Made by a program: the position numbers and the translations under genes
Shown: piece by piece, positions 44,664-45,631 of the stretch
Layout of the letters: every line of letters starts with the position of its first letter
How positions within the stretch are numbered: position 1 is the first letter of the stretch
Source: Lachnospiraceae bacterium
GTDB lineage: Bacteria > Bacillota > Clostridia > Lachnospirales > Lachnospiraceae
Assembly: GCA_017532145.1 (NCBI GenBank)
Contig: JAFXJR010000018.1
Coordinates: 1 to 45,631, forward strand
Length of the DNA: 45,631 bases
Direction of reading: 5' to 3'
Notes under the pieces: generated by a model
The model's input: the letters and a program-made list of their open reading frames with translations, nothing else
Database searches by the model: none
What the model was told of the DNA's origin: nothing

Positions 44664-44826
44664 TAGTACATCGAATAATTAATCACTGATACATTGGCTG
44701 AAGCGTGGTTTTCAGCGTGCATAGCAAAAAATACAGACGTAGTAGAACTACGCTGGGGATTTTTGCAGTGTGCTATGGAAAGCATAGACCAGCCAAGGAA
44801 GCAGTGAATTACTATTCGATGTACTA
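44664..44826. repeat. 163-bp palindromic intergenic element
   Basis: Perfect 14-bp terminal inverted repeats TAGTACATCGAATA and TATTCGATGTACTA (44664-44677 with 44813-44826). Further complementary blocks lie inside (GCATAGCAAAAA with TTTTTGC...GTGCTATG; GGCTG with CAGCC), and an ACGTAGT/ACTACG-type hairpin sits near the centre (about 44739-44754). No coding capacity. A partial copy is at 24838-24910. It occupies much of the 44581-45025 gap, which otherwise holds only the promoter below. Confidence 0.82.
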
Positions 44827-44945
44827 TTTTATGCTGTCTTGCAGCTAACTTTGCTCATTCTTAAACGCTCCGTTCATTTTCTGTGTCATCTCCTGCCTAT
44901 GACATAGCACATGGCTGAACTGTTACCATAAAAAATAAGAATATG

Positions 44946-44975
44946 TTGACACACTGGATTTTTTCTATCAATAAT
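44946..44975 (+). promoter_or_regulatory. Promoter of the SGNH-like membrane protein gene
   Basis: TTGACA (44946-44951), 18-bp spacer, AATAAT (44970-44975), about 50 nt before the start codon at 45026. Confidence 0.65.
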
Positions 44976-45025
44976 AGTACAATATATTCTTTGAAACCCA
45001 GATAGGACATGGAGGTAACGAATAC

Positions 45026-45631
45026 ATGAAAAAAGAAGACAACCGAGAAGAAACCCGAAAATCATTTCGTCTAAACTGGCATCTTATCCTGCTGGCTGCT
45101 ATTGTTATTATTGCCGGCACAGCTGCTATTAAGCTAATCATTTGGAATATAGGTACCCAGTCTGACTATGATCCCAATAACCTGGCAGAAGGCTTCGATG
45201 TGGAAGCTTTGGATACGATTATTCCTTTAAGTCAGTCCAAGCTGGAAGGACATATTGATGACGGTGTCACTACCATACTCTGCCTGGGCAACAATACACT
45301 GACCGATGGAACAGGAAGTAACAGCTTTACTGCCTATCTGACTGAAAGTACAGGAGCTACCGTATATAATGGAGGTTTTCCTGACTCTACCATCGGTGCC
45401 AAATTTTCTGTTTATAATGAATCCTACCTCAGAGACAATTTTAACCTGCCTTATGTGGCAGAAAGTATCACCAGTGGAGATTTTTCCCGTTTAGAGACTG
45501 CTGTCTCTCAGGAGGAAAATCCCCAATACAGGGAGACCTTGGAAACGCTAAAGGCTATCGACTACAGCAAGGTGGATGTAATCGCCATTGTCTATGATGC
45601 CGCAGACTATCTGTCTCTGATCCCCTGTGAC
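45026..45631 (+). CDS. SGNH/GDSL-hydrolase-like membrane protein (partial, 3' end off window)
   Basis: Open from ATG 45026 (GGAGG 10 nt upstream) to the window end, 202 codons visible. A basic N-terminus and a membrane anchor (WHLILLAAIVIIAGTAAIKL, about 19-40) precede an extracellular domain. ILCLGNNTLTDGTG followed by ATVYNGGFPDSTIG resembles SGNH block I and the following Gly block, but the usual GDS nucleophile motif reads GNN, so Ser is absent at the expected place. VIAIVYDAADYLSLIP resembles the strand and loop around block III, without its Asn. It could be a wall-polysaccharide modification enzyme or an inactive homologue; the C-terminal catalytic Asp/His region is not visible. Confidence 0.7.
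   Translation, partial: MKKEDNREETRKSFRLNWHLILLAAIVIIAGTAAIKLIIWNIGTQSDYDPNNLAEGFDVEALDTIIPLSQSKLEGHIDDGVTTILCLGNNTLTDGTGSNSFTAYLTESTGATVYNGGFPDSTIGAKFSVYNESYLRDNFNLPYVAESITSGDFSRLETAVSQEENPQYRETLETLKAIDYSKVDVIAIVYDAADYLSLIPCD

Noticed and set aside
45040-45631. Calling the last gene a standard GDSL esterase
   Set aside because: The nucleophile motif reads GNN and the C-terminal catalytic residues are outside the window, so activity cannot be claimed.

Overview
The window looks like the chromosome of a gut Lachnospiraceae-type Firmicute. The support is low-to-moderate GC, strong AGGAGG ribosome sites, sigma-A style promoters, an Agr-type peptide signalling locus with GHKL and LytTR partners, FIVAR and SLH surface modules, and Clostridia-like transposon debris. 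Genus and species cannot be fixed from the sequence alone.

Left arm (1-7.8 kb): a signalling and mobile-DNA region. An XRE regulator (189-494) is divergent from agrB (871-1434). A 27-codon agrD-like gene (1427-1510), overlapping the end of agrB, was found by eye. Converging on them is an operon of XRE regulator, LytTR response regulator and AgrC-like kinase (4033 down to 1619). The agrD product has a Listeria-like AgrD tail but appears to carry Ser where the ring-forming Cys normally sits. The agrB/XRE intergenic region holds two back-to-back pairs of LytTR-like 9-mers, each with a 21-bp period and each facing a TATAAT box at a mirrored distance. Two 96-97 bp palindromic MITE-like elements bracket the kinase operon. 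Next come endonuclease V, a decayed IStron (group I intron core, intact IS200-type tnpA, truncated tnpB), a Uma2 nuclease remnant, an SDR oxidoreductase and a truncated S8 peptidase.

Middle (7.8-25 kb), all on the minus strand: a ClpX-like unfoldase with an N-terminal extension, a membrane-anchored HtrA protease, a GT2 rhamnosyltransferase, an LCP ligase, a polyprenyl glycosylphosphotransferase, another GT2, a chemoreceptor, and a ~2150-residue surface protein. The surface protein has a GH110-like beta-helix, Big2, cadherin-like, NPCBM, FIVAR and SLH modules.

Right arm (25-45.6 kb): a cell-wall polysaccharide locus on the minus strand. A clear promoter at 44087-44115 drives rmlB, rmlA, a GH25 lysozyme, rmlC, wzm, wzt, a methyltransferase fusion, a large GT2 and a small unknown gene. 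Beyond a plus-strand condensation-fold acyltransferase (31006-32229) lie another large GT2, a phosphohexomutase and a further GT2. Together these would make dTDP-rhamnose (rmlD is not in the window), build a rhamnose-containing glycan, export it by the Wzm/Wzt route and attach it to the wall. A zinc-ribbon protein and a truncated SGNH-like membrane protein close the window on the plus strand.

Three families of palindromic intergenic elements are dispersed through the window: a ~91-bp element in six copies, a ~96-bp MITE in two, and a 163-bp element in one full and one partial copy. Coordinates and motifs were read by eye. No database search or folding program was run.
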